Below are positions 1 through 8,427 of a stretch of DNA of 64,000 nt, piece after piece (within the stretch, counting starts at the first letter, position 1; the number at the start of each line of letters is the position of its first letter). The notes below the pieces were generated by a model, which was not told the origin of the DNA, did no database searches, and saw only the letters and a program-made list of their open reading frames with translations. The DNA lies in assembly GCF_012927275.1 (NCBI RefSeq), contig NZ_JABBGG010000001.1:372001-436000 (forward strand), written 5' to 3'. Source of the DNA: Massilia polaris. Its GTDB lineage: Bacteria > Pseudomonadota > Gammaproteobacteria > Burkholderiales > Burkholderiaceae_D. The position numbers were made by a program, and so were the translations under genes.

Positions 1-1
1 A

Positions 2-532
2 CCCGGCGCGACCCGCATCGCGCAGGATAAGCTAGCGGAGCTCTATCCGGGCATCACGTCCGTTCGCCTGAAGAACATGCTCGGCAAGGAAGTCTACGAG
101 ATCAGGCAGGGCAAGGACGCAGCGCTTGTCGACGTGACCACCGGAGCGAAGCTAAGCCCGCTGGACCGCGACACGATCATGGCCCTGGCGGAAGAATCCC
201 ACGTTGGCGAAGGCAGCATTCGCGGCATCGAATGGATAACCAAGGCGCCGTCCGAGGTGGGCAAGCGTCCGGTGCCGCTGTGGGCGGTCCATTACGAAGA
301 AGCCGGCGACACCACGCTGTATTTTTCGCCGCACACCGGCGACCTGGTCGCACGCCGCCACAATCTGTGGCGCATCTTCGATTTCGTTTGGATGCTGCAC
401 ATCATGGACTACGACACCCGCGACAACGTCAATAACACTTTGCTGCGCATCGCCTCGATGACAGGCGTCGCGTTCGCGCTCAGCGGCGCATGGCTGCTGC
501 TGCACAGTTTCAAGCGGAGGAAGCAAGCATGA
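2..532 (+). CDS. PepSY domain protein, 5'-truncated by window edge
   Basis: The frame is open from the first bases, so the start lies left of the window; 176 codons are visible. The protein has a PepSY-like periplasmic region and the motif FDFVWMLHIMDYDTRDN, followed by one hydrophobic span (near SGAWLLLHSF) and a basic tail. The next protein repeats the same block (FDFFWMLHIMDY, then a membrane span), so the two are tandem paralogues over this part. The stop TGA overlaps the next ATG by four bases (ATGA), indicating translational coupling. PepSY membrane proteins often accompany flavin or haem redox partners; the specific role here is unknown. Confidence 0.8.
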   Translation, partial: PGATRIAQDKLAELYPGITSVRLKNMLGKEVYEIRQGKDAALVDVTTGAKLSPLDRDTIMALAEESHVGEGSIRGIEWITKAPSEVGKRPVPLWAVHYEEAGDTTLYFSPHTGDLVARRHNLWRIFDFVWMLHIMDYDTRDNVNNTLLRIASMTGVAFALSGAWLLLHSFKRRKQA

Positions 533-2334
533 CTCCCTGGATGAGGAAGATCCATAAGTGGGTGGGGCTCGTCATCGCCATCCAGTTCGTGCTGTGGATG
601 GCCAGTGGCGTGGTCATGAGCCTTCTCGACGCGAAAAAGGTAGCGGGCCGCGAGTTCCGCATCATGCCGGCCGCCGCACCTGCCTGGCCTGGGAACGTGA
701 TGCCGGTCGATGCAGTGCTGGCAAAGAGCCGCGCGCAAGTGATGAACATCTCGTCGGGCTGGCTGCTTGACCGGCCCGTGTACCAGCTGGTGAACGACAA
801 GGCCACCTGGATGGTCGATGCGGTCAAGGGAACCCCGGTGGCGCTTGACGAAGGCCTGGCGATGCGCATTGCGCAGGCATCGTACTCTGGCAGCGGCACG
901 CCGGCCGGCGCGCGACTGCTCAACTACACGCCCGAGACCCGCAAGCACAAGGAGCCGGTGTGGGGCATCGATTTCAACGATGCCGATGACACCACCGTCT
1001 ATGTGTCAGCCAACAGCGGCAAGGTGCTCGAACACCGCAACAGCACCTGGCGGCTATTCGACTTCTTCTGGATGCTGCACATCATGGATTACGTCGAGCG
1101 CGAGAACTTCAATAATAAGCTCCTCGTGACGAGCGCGGTGGGCGGCCTGTTCATGGCCCTGACCGGCGTGTGGCTGCTGGTCACCAGCTTCCGGCTGGCC
1201 GAGTTCATTCCGCAGCGGCTGCGCCGCGCCAGCAGCATCAATGTGTACGGCGACGACGGCGGCAAACTGCGCGCGGTTGCAGCATCGGCTGGAGACACCG
1301 TGTTCCAGGCACTGGCGCGCGACGGCCTGCAGCTGCCGTCCAACTGCGGCGGCGGCCAGAGTTGCGGCCTTTGCGGAGTGCGCTGCATTGGCAAAGCCCC
1401 CAAGCCGACCAGCGCGGACCGTGCGCTGCTGTCGCCTGAAAAGCTGGCGGCCGGCTTCCGGCTGGCCTGCAACCTTCCAGTCGACAGCAGTGTCGAGATC
1501 GAAGTCGCCGGCGGCGCTGCACTGTCAACGGAGTACGAAGCGACCGTCACCAGCGTGCGCGCCGTCACGCCGTTCCTGCGCGAGATCACGATCCGTCCGG
1601 ATGCCAAAGTCGAATGCCGGCCGGGCTCGTACATCCAGGTCCACGTGCCCGATTACCAGCGCGACGCCGCGCACATCGAGCTGCCTGACGAACATCGCGA
1701 CGCCTGGAGCACGCTCACGCTGCCGCAGCAGCTGGTCAACGCTGAGCCGCTGCGCCGTTCGTATTCGCTGGCGGTACCGGTGGAGAAGTGCGGCGGACAG
1801 CTGACGCTGCTCGTGCGCTTCATGCCAGGCGCACAGCCGGGAAAAGGATCGAGCTATATGTACACGCTGAAAGAGGGCGAGAAGGTCCGGTTCAGTGGCG
1901 CGTTTGGCGACTTCGCGATCAAGCCGGGCGGACGCGAGAAGGTCTTCATTGGCGGCGGGGCTGGCATGGCGCCGCTTCGCGCGATGATCCATTCACTGCT
2001 TGACGAGGGCGCGCGGGAGCCGATGCACTTCTGGTACGGTGCGCGCAGCCAACGCGATGCGCCATACGTCGACGAGATGAAGGGATTCGCCGACAAGCAT
2101 CCGAACTTCAAATGGCAACTGGTGCTGTCCGAAGATGCTGGCGGCGCGGAGAATGTATCGGTCGGGCTGGTTCACGAGGCAGCGCGCGATGCGTTGCTGC
2201 AAAAGCATCCTGACCTGGGCATGTGCGACTTTTACCTGTGCGGGCCGCCCGCGATGCTTGAGTCGACTCTCGAGCTGTTAAAGGACCTAGGGGTAGACAG
2301 CGACCGTATTGCGTTCGACGATTTCAAGGTCTGA
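529..2334 (+). CDS. PepSY - [2Fe-2S] ferredoxin - NqrF-like NADH/flavin reductase fusion
   Basis: 601 residues from the ATG at 529, which has GGAGG about nine bases upstream; a longer in-frame reading from 490 lacks this support. Order: membrane span (about 13-35), PepSY-like region, second span (about 205-225), [2Fe-2S] domain with cysteines near 273, 279, 282 and 314 (CGGGQSCGLC), FAD-binding RRSYSLA near 409, NAD-binding GGGAGMAP near 475, and a C-terminal YLCGPP. The ferredoxin-reductase half resembles NqrF of the Na+-translocating NADH:quinone reductase, but no other nqr gene is present. It probably feeds electrons from NADH across the inner membrane to a periplasmic or membrane acceptor, possibly with the preceding PepSY protein. 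The acceptor is not evident. Confidence 0.85.
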   Translation: MTPWMRKIHKWVGLVIAIQFVLWMASGVVMSLLDAKKVAGREFRIMPAAAPAWPGNVMPVDAVLAKSRAQVMNISSGWLLDRPVYQLVNDKATWMVDAVKGTPVALDEGLAMRIAQASYSGSGTPAGARLLNYTPETRKHKEPVWGIDFNDADDTTVYVSANSGKVLEHRNSTWRLFDFFWMLHIMDYVERENFNNKLLVTSAVGGLFMALTGVWLLVTSFRLAEFIPQRLRRASSINVYGDDGGKLRAVAASAGDTVFQALARDGLQLPSNCGGGQSCGLCGVRCIGKAPKPTSADRALLSPEKLAAGFRLACNLPVDSSVEIEVAGGAALSTEYEATVTSVRAVTPFLREITIRPDAKVECRPGSYIQVHVPDYQRDAAHIELPDEHRDAWSTLTLPQQLVNAEPLRRSYSLAVPVEKCGGQLTLLVRFMPGAQPGKGSSYMYTLKEGEKVRFSGAFGDFAIKPGGREKVFIGGGAGMAPLRAMIHSLLDEGAREPMHFWYGARSQRDAPYVDEMKGFADKHPNFKWQLVLSEDAGGAENVSVGLVHEAARDALLQKHPDLGMCDFYLCGPPAMLESTLELLKDLGVDSDRIAFDDFKV

Positions 2335-2357
2335 AGTGCGAGCAAGGGCTGGGCATT

Positions 2358-2385
2358 GCTGGCCGAATCGAACGGTTCGGCCAGC
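2358..2385. terminator. hairpin between convergent genes
   Basis: Perfect 10-bp inverted repeat GCTGGCCGAA / TTCGGCCAGC with an 8-base loop, in the gap between the convergent PepSY-reductase gene and copD. There is no strong T run, so it is a likely bidirectional or Rho-assisted terminator. Confidence 0.55.
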
Positions 2386-2414
2386 GGCCTGCGTACTCTT
2401 CGGGCCTGCTTGGA

Positions 2415-3356
2415 TCAGCCGGCGCCCGGTGGTGAGGTTGAACTGAGAACGGCGGCAAACACCAGCGCTCCGGCAAGGACCAGTGATTCAACCTGCAGGA
2501 TGAAGACGAATCTTTGCTCCTGCTTGCTCGATGGCGCGCCCGGCGCGCGCAGGCCGGCCAGCAAGCGTGGCATGACGACAAAGCGGTTCAGGCCACCAAG
2601 GGCCGCGGCGATGGCAACGAGCGCCAGCTTGAGCAGCAAGACTGTCGCATAGGGATTGCCGGTAATGTTCTCCAGGCTTCCCAGCCCTCGCCATGCGCTG
2701 ATGAGCCCGGTGATGGCGATGCCAGCAAGTGCGATAGTTGCAGAATTCGACAACGCTTGCGTGTACTGCGCACGCTCCGGACCATCCTGGCCAGTCGCGC
2801 CTGGGAGATGGCGCAGCGTCACAAAGCCTGCGACCAGAACATCGCCGACCCACACGCTGATCAGGACCAGATGAATCCAGTCCGCAGCCATTGCCCAACT
2901 GATATCGCCGCCTGCGCCAGCGTGGCTGACCATGCTGCGCGTATACATGAACGCGCCGATGGCGGCCAAGCGCACAAGATCAGCAACCGGCCCGCGCTGC
3001 GGCGACCAGCGAAGTGTCGTCACCACGGTCACGACAGCTAGCGCCACCAGTCCGATTTTCCAGGAAAACCCGTAATGCGTTGCCGTCAACACGGCATCGA
3101 TTGCCGGCGCGGCCTGTGAAAGAGCCACCTCCGCCATTGACGCGGCTTCGAGCCACAGCGCAGCCATATAAGTGAGCAGGGCAGTGGTGACGGACACCAG
3201 ACCGACGCGGCGCAAGCTGACGCGGTTCCGCATTGCCCAATGCGAGCTACTCGCATGGAGCCAGCGGTCGGCCAGGCTGGCCCCTGTCAGCGCGGCCATG
3301 GACAGGTTCAGGACCACCGTCGCCGCGACCTGCGCAGCAGGAAGGTCGAGCGCCAT
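2415..3356 (-). CDS. copD: CopD family copper resistance membrane protein
   Basis: 313 residues, nearly all hydrophobic with about eight predicted membrane spans, matching the CopD family of inner-membrane copper-handling proteins. Its ATG shares one base with the stop of copC (TAATG), so the two are translationally coupled; copC-copD pairs commonly act together in moving periplasmic copper toward the membrane or cytoplasm. It is the last gene of the eight-gene minus-strand copper operon. Family assignment is secure; whether it imports copper or aids resistance is not decided by sequence. Confidence 0.88.
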   Translation of the reverse strand: MALDLPAAQVAATVVLNLSMAALTGASLADRWLHASSSHWAMRNRVSLRRVGLVSVTTALLTYMAALWLEAASMAEVALSQAAPAIDAVLTATHYGFSWKIGLVALAVVTVVTTLRWSPQRGPVADLVRLAAIGAFMYTRSMVSHAGAGGDISWAMAADWIHLVLISVWVGDVLVAGFVTLRHLPGATGQDGPERAQYTQALSNSATIALAGIAITGLISAWRGLGSLENITGNPYATVLLLKLALVAIAAALGGLNRFVVMPRLLAGLRAPGAPSSKQEQRFVFILQVESLVLAGALVFAAVLSSTSPPGAG

Positions 3357-3721
3357 TATTTAACCTGGAACGAAAACTCGCCTTTGACCTTGTGCCCGTC
3401 GCGCGTCAGCGTCGTCCACTGAACGCGGTACGCGCCACGAGTGAGCGCGGGAAGGGAGGCAACCATGACCTTCGCGTTCGCCTTGTCCACCGCGACTTTC
3501 AGCGGTTGGATCGCGGCGCCTTTTCCATCCACAAGCTTGATCTTGCTGAACGCCATTTCAAGCGGCTCGTTGAACTGAAGGCGCACTTCCTTCGGAGCAG
3601 GCGCCACGATTTCGTTGGCCTTTGGGGTCGACGCTTCCAGTTTGGCGTGGGCAAAGGCGGCCGAAGACATCGTCGCGGCCAGCATCATGGCGGCAGCGGC
3701 GAGCAGGTATTTTTTGTTCAT
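3356..3721 (-). CDS. copC: CopC periplasmic copper-binding protein
   Basis: 121 residues from the ATG at 3721, preceded by AAGGAGAA; a longer reading from 3775 starts inside a hairpin and lacks a ribosome site. A signal peptide ends at AFA, giving a mature protein that begins HAKLEASTPK, with the N-terminal histidine used by CopC for Cu(II). The C-terminal part has the second conserved site TRDGHKVKGEFSF. Length and fold pattern match CopC. It is coupled to copD. Confidence 0.92.
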   Translation of the reverse strand: MNKKYLLAAAAMMLAATMSSAAFAHAKLEASTPKANEIVAPAPKEVRLQFNEPLEMAFSKIKLVDGKGAAIQPLKVAVDKANAKVMVASLPALTRGAYRVQWTTLTRDGHKVKGEFSFQVK

Positions 3722-3751
3722 GTGCTTCTCCTTGAGCGCGCGTGTTTGCTT

Positions 3752-3802
3752 GTGCATCCGGCGCAGCGGATGCACGAGGTCTTGTAAAAAAGCGTTTCGC
3801 TT
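3752..3802 (-). terminator. two hairpins between the cusF-like gene and copC
   Basis: Reading in the direction of transcription, the cusF-like stop codon lies in a small stem AAGCG-AAA-CGCTT followed by more T residues (3785-3802), an intrinsic-terminator shape. A 9-bp perfect stem GTGCATCCG / CGGATGCAC follows (3752-3775). This may reduce copC-copD expression relative to upstream genes or mark an RNA-processing point. Confidence 0.5.
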
Positions 3803-4187
3803 ACTTCGCTGGGACCAGTTGAACGACAGTGAACGCGCCGTTCACGCGCTCGGCGACGAACTTCACCTTGTCGCCGGCCTTGACCTGGGTGAGCATAGCC
3901 GGATCTTTCACGCGAAATACCATCGTCATCGCGCCCATGCCAAGGTTCTTCAGTTCCCCGTGGCGCAGCGTGATTTTGCCGGCTTCCTTGTCGGCTTTCT
4001 TCACTTCGCCGTCCGTCATTTCGACGGCATCGCCTTGATGGCCTGCGTGGGCCGAACCATGCCCGGCCTGGGCCGCCGCCATGCCGTGGGTTGCGTGTTC
4101 GCCGTGCTTTGCCTCCTGGGCAAAAGCGGTAGCAATGGACATCGCGGCAATCAGGGCTACTGCGGAGATTTTGGTGAATGCTTTCAT
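3801..4187 (-). CDS. CusF-like periplasmic copper-binding protein
   Basis: 128 residues from the ATG at 4187, which has AAGGGA six bases upstream; the in-frame ATG at 4202 has none. It has a signal peptide ending AFA, a His/Met-rich linker, then a CusF-type beta-barrel with RHGELKNLGMGAMTM. In E. coli CusF, Cu(I) is held by one His, two Met and a Trp; here the His and the MxM pair are kept, but the Trp position appears to be Gly/Met, so the site may be all-thioether plus His. No CusA or CusB is encoded nearby, so it may serve the multicopper oxidase or CopC instead. Confidence 0.82.
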   Translation of the reverse strand: MKAFTKISAVALIAAMSIATAFAQEAKHGEHATHGMAAAQAGHGSAHAGHQGDAVEMTDGEVKKADKEAGKITLRHGELKNLGMGAMTMVFRVKDPAMLTQVKAGDKVKFVAERVNGAFTVVQLVPAK

Positions 4188-4208
4188 GGTGAATCCCTTC
4201 ATTGAATT

Positions 4209-4652
4209 TTAGTTGTAATGTTTGTACACGGTGATACGGCCATCCGCTCCGACCAGCAGGACATCGTAAGGATCTTTGCGTGGCCCTTCCATTCCTGGCG
4301 AACCCAAGGGCATGGCGGGCACCGCCAGTCCGCGTGCTTTCGGCTGTTCGGCGAGCAGGCGCTTGATGTCAGCCGCCGGAACATGGCCTTCGATGGCATA
4401 TCCCTTTACCATGCCGGTGTGGCAGGATCCCAGCTGGTCGGGAATGCCGCCCTTTTCGCGGTAGTCCGAAGGATTCTCGACGTTCACGGCCTTGACGGCG
4501 AACCCGTGCGCCTTCAGGTGTTTCACCCACTCGCTGCAGCAGCCGCACTGCGCGCTCTTGTAGACCTCGATAACGGGCAGGGCGGCGCTGGCGGCAAGCG
4601 GAAAGCCCAGCGCGCCGGCGAGAACGGCTCGCGAAAGAATGTGACTTATCAT
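4209..4652 (-). CDS. DUF411 metal-binding protein
   Basis: 147 residues from the ATG at 4652, with AGGAGA upstream; the in-frame extension to 4814 overlaps the oxidase gene and has no ribosome site. It has a signal peptide (ending ASA) and a DUF411 domain with YKSAQCGCCSEWVKHL, then a further Cys/His segment GSCHTGMVKGYAIEGHVP. DUF411 proteins are a frequent member of copper and silver resistance operons and are thought to bind metal in the periplasm. The function here is inferred from context. Confidence 0.85.
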   Translation of the reverse strand: MISHILSRAVLAGALGFPLAASAALPVIEVYKSAQCGCCSEWVKHLKAHGFAVKAVNVENPSDYREKGGIPDQLGSCHTGMVKGYAIEGHVPAADIKRLLAEQPKARGLAVPAMPLGSPGMEGPRKDPYDVLLVGADGRITVYKHYN

Positions 4653-4674
4653 GATTTCTCCTCTTCGGTTAGTG

Positions 4675-6069
4675 TCAACGATGTCCGCTGTGGCCTGAAG
4701 GCTTGCGCACGTTGAGTTCAATGTCGGGCCGCTTCTTGGCAACCGGCATGGCTTGTCCGCCGGCGGAGCTCTTCCGGACCGGCGCCGGGGTTTCGCCCTT
4801 CCATTCATAGGCAACGGTTCCGGCCGGATGCGTGTACCAGCCCGGATCCCTGTAGTCGCCAGGCTTCTGGTCTTTCCTTACCTTCAGCATCGTGAACATG
4901 CCGCCCATTTCGACGCCGCCGAACGGACCCTGGCCCGTCATCATCGGCAAGGTGTTGTCGGGCAACGGCATTTCCATATCGCCCATCGAGCCACCCTTGT
5001 CGCCCATGACCATGTAGTCGGGTACCAGGGCATTGATCTTCTCGGCGATACCACTGTGGTCGACGCCGATCAGGTTGGGCACCTCGTGGCCCATGGCGTT
5101 CATGGTGTGGTGCGACTTGTGGCAGTGGAAGGCCCAGTCGCCAGGGTCGGTCGCCACGAATTCGATTGCCCGCATCTGGCCAACCGCGATGTCGGTGGTG
5201 ACTTCAGGCCAACGCGACTCGCGGCGCGTCCAGCCGCCGTCTGTCCCGGTGACTTCGAACTCGTGCCCGTGCAGGTGGATCGGGTGATTCGTCATCGTCA
5301 GGTTGCCGGCGCGGATGCGCACGCGGTCACCCTGGCGAACGTTCATCGTATCGATGCCCGGGAACGCCCGGCTGTTGAAGGTCCACAGGTTAAAGTCCAG
5401 CATGGTGTTGGTCTTCGGTGTGTAGCTGCCCGGATCGATATCGTAGGCGTTAAGCAGGAACACGAAGTCGCGGTCGACGGCGTGGTGCGCCGGGTTCTTC
5501 GGGTGGGTAACCCAGAAACCCATCATGCCCATCGCCATCTGAACCATCTCGTCGGCGTGCGGGTGGTACATGAACGTGCCCGGCCGCTTCGCCACGAACT
5601 CGTAGACAAAGGTCTTGCCCGGCTGTATGCCCGGCTGGGTCAGCCCGGTCACGCCGTCCATGCCGTTCGGCAGGCGCTGCCCGTGCCAGTGGATGCTGGT
5701 GTGCTCGGGCAGTTTATTGGTCACAAAGATGCGCACCCGGTCGCCTTCGACCACTTCGATCGTCGGGCCGGGGCTCTGGCCGTTATAACCCCACAGGTTG
5801 GCCTTCATGCCTGGCGCGATTTCACGCACCACAGGTTCGGCGATCAAGTGGAACTCTTTGACGCCGTTGTTCATCCGCCATGGAAGTGACCAGCCGTTCA
5901 GGGTCACAACGCCGTTGTAAGGGCGTCCGTTCGGTGGCGCCAGCGGTGGCTGCGTCTCGGCGCTGTTCATCACTGGCGCTTCAGGAAGGGTTGCTGCGCC
6001 GGCCCGGCTTACCAGTCCGGCGCCGACCAAGGCCGCTGCACCGGTAAAGAAATTTCGACGTGAAGTCAT
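4675..6069 (-). CDS. multicopper oxidase, Tat-exported
   Basis: 464 residues. The N-terminus carries a twin-arginine motif SRRNFFTG followed by a hydrophobic stretch, so export of the folded protein is expected. The four copper-ligand blocks are present: HWHGQ, HPHADEM, HPIHLHGHEF and HCHKSHHTM. A Met-rich insert (MGDKGGSMGDMEMPL) precedes the C-terminus, as in CueO/CopA-type oxidases that bind and oxidise Cu(I). AAGGA lies six bases before the ATG. It belongs to the copper operon, 14 bases from the TolC-type gene. It likely oxidises periplasmic Cu(I) to the less toxic Cu(II). Confidence 0.93.
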   Translation of the reverse strand: MTSRRNFFTGAAALVGAGLVSRAGAATLPEAPVMNSAETQPPLAPPNGRPYNGVVTLNGWSLPWRMNNGVKEFHLIAEPVVREIAPGMKANLWGYNGQSPGPTIEVVEGDRVRIFVTNKLPEHTSIHWHGQRLPNGMDGVTGLTQPGIQPGKTFVYEFVAKRPGTFMYHPHADEMVQMAMGMMGFWVTHPKNPAHHAVDRDFVFLLNAYDIDPGSYTPKTNTMLDFNLWTFNSRAFPGIDTMNVRQGDRVRIRAGNLTMTNHPIHLHGHEFEVTGTDGGWTRRESRWPEVTTDIAVGQMRAIEFVATDPGDWAFHCHKSHHTMNAMGHEVPNLIGVDHSGIAEKINALVPDYMVMGDKGGSMGDMEMPLPDNTLPMMTGQGPFGGVEMGGMFTMLKVRKDQKPGDYRDPGWYTHPAGTVAYEWKGETPAPVRKSSAGGQAMPVAKKRPDIELNVRKPSGHSGHR

Positions 6070-6083
6070 TGACTGTCCTTGTA

Positions 6084-7499
6084 TTAATGTGCCTGGGGAG
6101 CATCGCCCGATGCCTCTGCGCGCATTTGCATTGCCGCGCCGCCCGTTCCGTTGATCGCCGCCTGCAGATCGGTTTCAGCGATCCAGTAATCGCGCTGGGC
6201 TTCGATCGATGTGTTGACGCTATTAATCTGCGCCCGCGCATCCGCCAGCAGTTCGAATACGCCGATCAGCATGCCGTTGTAGCGAAGCAGCATCTCATCC
6301 GAGATCTTCTTCCGCAACGGCACCACCTCGTCGCGGTAATGGCGTGCCAAGTCGTACGAGGTGCGGTAGGCCGAGTACGCCTCCCGCACTTCCGAGCGGG
6401 CCCGGATCGCCGCGTTCGCCGTACGGTGCACCGATTGCATGTAGATCGCCTCGGCTTTGGCGACACGCGATCCGCCCCAGTCGAACAGTGGAAGTTCCAG
6501 TTCGATCTCATAACCGTCCTCGCGCGGCGCATCCGTCGTGCTGCTGTTGGTGTAGCCTGCATGGAGCACGTTGATGAAACGGGTTGCCTTCGACAAGCCG
6601 AGCGCACTGGCCGTCATTGCCGCTTCGCGCTTGGCAAGCTGGATATCGAGGCGCTGTTCCATCGCCTGCGCCTCGCTGTTGCTACCGATGCCTGGCGCCG
6701 CAGGCAGGTCTGGCAAACGGTCGGGTAATGTGAGCGCGGCGTTGTCGCCCCACAAGCCCATCAGCCGGACAAGCTGCTCGCGCGCCACGGTGGCGTTATG
6801 CCGGCTGCGCGCCAGTTGCGCTGTCGCGTCCGCGTAAAAGGCTTGCTCCCGTGCCTGCGCAAGCTTGCTGAAGTTGCCCGCCTGCGCCATCCGTTTGGCG
6901 AGCTCGGCGCTCGCTTCGGCGGAGGCGCGCACCTGGTCCGAGTACAACGCCGTTTGCTGCGCTGCGACAGCATTGAAATAGGCTTTGCGGGTCTCTGCCG
7001 CGTGCCGGACAGCGTCAGAAGCGGCCTGCAGCTTGGCGAGCTCGAAACGGCGGCCTTCGATCTTGCTCCGTACTGGAATCGTCAGGAGTCCGACGATGTC
7101 GAACATGATGGCGCGCTCGATCTCAACCTCGTGGCCCCCGGACATCCGGCCAAACGAGAAACTTGGGTTGCTCATCCATCCGGCTTGCACCAGGTCGGCC
7201 TCGGCGATACCAAGTTGAGCAAGCGATGCTTGCAGGCCTTTATTGTTCAGCAATGCGACTTGCACGGCGGTGTCCGCAGTCAGCGGCTTGCCCAGCAGCT
7301 GGGCCACCTTACCGTCGACCGTCGCAGTTTCCGCGCCTGGCCTGGAAAACTGCACCGACTGGCCAGTACGCGCGTTGGTCATCGCGGAGACTGCGTCGAG
7401 CCCACCGTCTTTGGAAAACGTCGAGCAGCCGGCCAGCAGGACGGCGACGACGCCGAGCGTGAGCAAGCGGATACGTGTTGGTGGAATAGATATGTGCAT
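6084..7499 (-). CDS. TolC-family outer-membrane lipoprotein (CusC/NodT-type)
   Basis: 471 residues. It starts with a lipoprotein signal peptide (lipobox LLAGC) and contains two long helical repeats of the outer-membrane efflux protein family. In copper and silver systems such a protein (CusC) pairs with CusB and CusA, but neither is encoded in the window, so it must use a pump elsewhere or has been left behind by rearrangement. It sits between the oxidase gene and the His-rich gene, with 14- and 15-base gaps. Confidence 0.88.
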   Translation of the reverse strand: MHISIPPTRIRLLTLGVVAVLLAGCSTFSKDGGLDAVSAMTNARTGQSVQFSRPGAETATVDGKVAQLLGKPLTADTAVQVALLNNKGLQASLAQLGIAEADLVQAGWMSNPSFSFGRMSGGHEVEIERAIMFDIVGLLTIPVRSKIEGRRFELAKLQAASDAVRHAAETRKAYFNAVAAQQTALYSDQVRASAEASAELAKRMAQAGNFSKLAQAREQAFYADATAQLARSRHNATVAREQLVRLMGLWGDNAALTLPDRLPDLPAAPGIGSNSEAQAMEQRLDIQLAKREAAMTASALGLSKATRFINVLHAGYTNSSTTDAPREDGYEIELELPLFDWGGSRVAKAEAIYMQSVHRTANAAIRARSEVREAYSAYRTSYDLARHYRDEVVPLRKKISDEMLLRYNGMLIGVFELLADARAQINSVNTSIEAQRDYWIAETDLQAAINGTGGAAMQMRAEASGDAPQAH

Positions 7500-7514
7500 A
7501 ATATTTTCGCCTGA

Positions 7515-7832
7515 TCAGTGCTTGCTGTGATCAACCGGCGTGTGCTTCGCTGCCGGCGCTGGCGACTTCGGCGGGCTGGCGTGGTGTCCCGCATGCCCGT
7601 CGGACTGCGCGACCTTGTCGTTTGCGGCGCGCCAGCGCATGTCCGGCGTCGCCTCGTCGTCAGTTCCCACGGCCGGAGCATAGTCGGCAAACGCGGACTG
7701 ATAGGCAATTGCCGGGACGGCAGCCTTGGCATCACGTGGGTCGGGTTGTACGGATGCGCTCTGTGCCAGGGCGGCAAACGGCAACGCGGCCATCAAGCCG
7801 ATGGCGATGGATTGTTTCAGTGTCAAGGTCAT
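7515..7832 (-). CDS. small periplasmic His-rich protein
   Basis: 105 residues with a signal peptide ending ALA and a mature chain whose C-terminal third is rich in histidine (HAGHHASPPK, HTPVDHSKH). No enzyme motif is seen. Such short His-rich exported proteins are common in copper operons and plausibly bind Cu(II). The start at 7832 follows TTTTGGGGA, a poor ribosome site. Confidence 0.65.
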   Translation of the reverse strand: MTLTLKQSIAIGLMAALPFAALAQSASVQPDPRDAKAAVPAIAYQSAFADYAPAVGTDDEATPDMRWRAANDKVAQSDGHAGHHASPPKSPAPAAKHTPVDHSKH

Positions 7833-7876
7833 TCCCCAAAATCGATGGTATGGATGTGCGAAAGCACAAACGATTT

Positions 7877-7925
7877 ATCCGACGTTATCGCGCCACGGAC
7901 AGGGCGTGTCCGTGCGTTATCGGAT
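7877..7925. repeat. large inverted repeat after the first operon gene
   Basis: The inner arms CACGGACA / TGTCCGTG are perfect (7894-7901 and 7907-7914), and the outer arms ATCCGA / TCGGAT (7877-7882 and 7920-7925) match with an asymmetric internal loop. It starts 8 bases after the stop of the leading copper gene, so it may be a partial terminator or RNA stabiliser setting the ratio between the first gene and the rest of the operon. Confidence 0.55.
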
Positions 7926-7932
7926 CAAACGA

Positions 7933-8352
7933 TCAAGCGGACATGTTTCGGGGAGGGCGTTTCAGGCCATCGGGCACGAACCCGACAACCGATGGGGAAA
8001 GCGAAATGACGACAGCCTCTGCGCCGGTAAGGGCAGGAAGGGGACTGAACGAAGAAGGGGGCGCAACGGCGCCGATGCAGAAATTAGAGCAGGCACTGCA
8101 CGTGGAATGACCGGGACCGTCCGATGCATCGTGAGAGTCAGGCGAGGAGGGCGAATCCGTGAGCGCAGCGGTCGTGTCCACGCCGCCGTGCTGGTGCCCC
8201 ATATCGCCGTCGTGTCCATGATGATCGGCAGCTGCCGACATCGTCTGCTGATGCACAGGACCACAAGACATGCCCATAGCTGCGGCGCCCGCGTGCAGCG
8301 GTACCAGAGCCATCAGAAGCCAGAGCAGAAAGGTCTTGAGGGTGCGTTCCAT
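7933..8352 (-). CDS. exported Cys/His-rich protein, DUF2946-like
   Basis: 139 residues from the ATG at 8352. It has a signal anchor (LLWLLMALVPLHAGAAA), a histidine-rich stretch (HHGHDGDMGHQHGG) and a C-terminal CSACSNFCIG motif. The pattern resembles the DUF2946 group found next to copper and TonB genes; metal binding is an inference. It is the first gene of the minus-strand copper operon. The -10 hexamer lies only seven bases before the ATG, so the mRNA is probably leaderless. Upstream in-frame ATGs at 8376 and 8418 fall in or before the promoter. Confidence 0.65.
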   Translation of the reverse strand: MERTLKTFLLWLLMALVPLHAGAAAMGMSCGPVHQQTMSAAADHHGHDGDMGHQHGGVDTTAALTDSPSSPDSHDASDGPGHSTCSACSNFCIGAVAPPSSFSPLPALTGAEAVVISLSPSVVGFVPDGLKRPPRNMSA

Positions 8353-8359
8353 TGCGTAA

Positions 8360-8390
8360 AGTATAGCATGAAGCATTTCGCCGAAGTCAA
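8360..8390 (-). promoter_or_regulatory. promoter of the copper operon, 19-bp spacer
   Basis: TTGACT (8385-8390), a 19-bp spacer and TATACT (8360-8365) on the minus strand. A 19-bp spacing is diagnostic of MerR-family-activated promoters. The dyad in the spacer is weaker than at the copZ and copA sites, so CueR control is likely but not certain. Confidence 0.6.
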
Positions 8391-8427
8391 CACCAGGCGA
8401 CCGCCCCGCGATGGTCATCGCTTCGGG

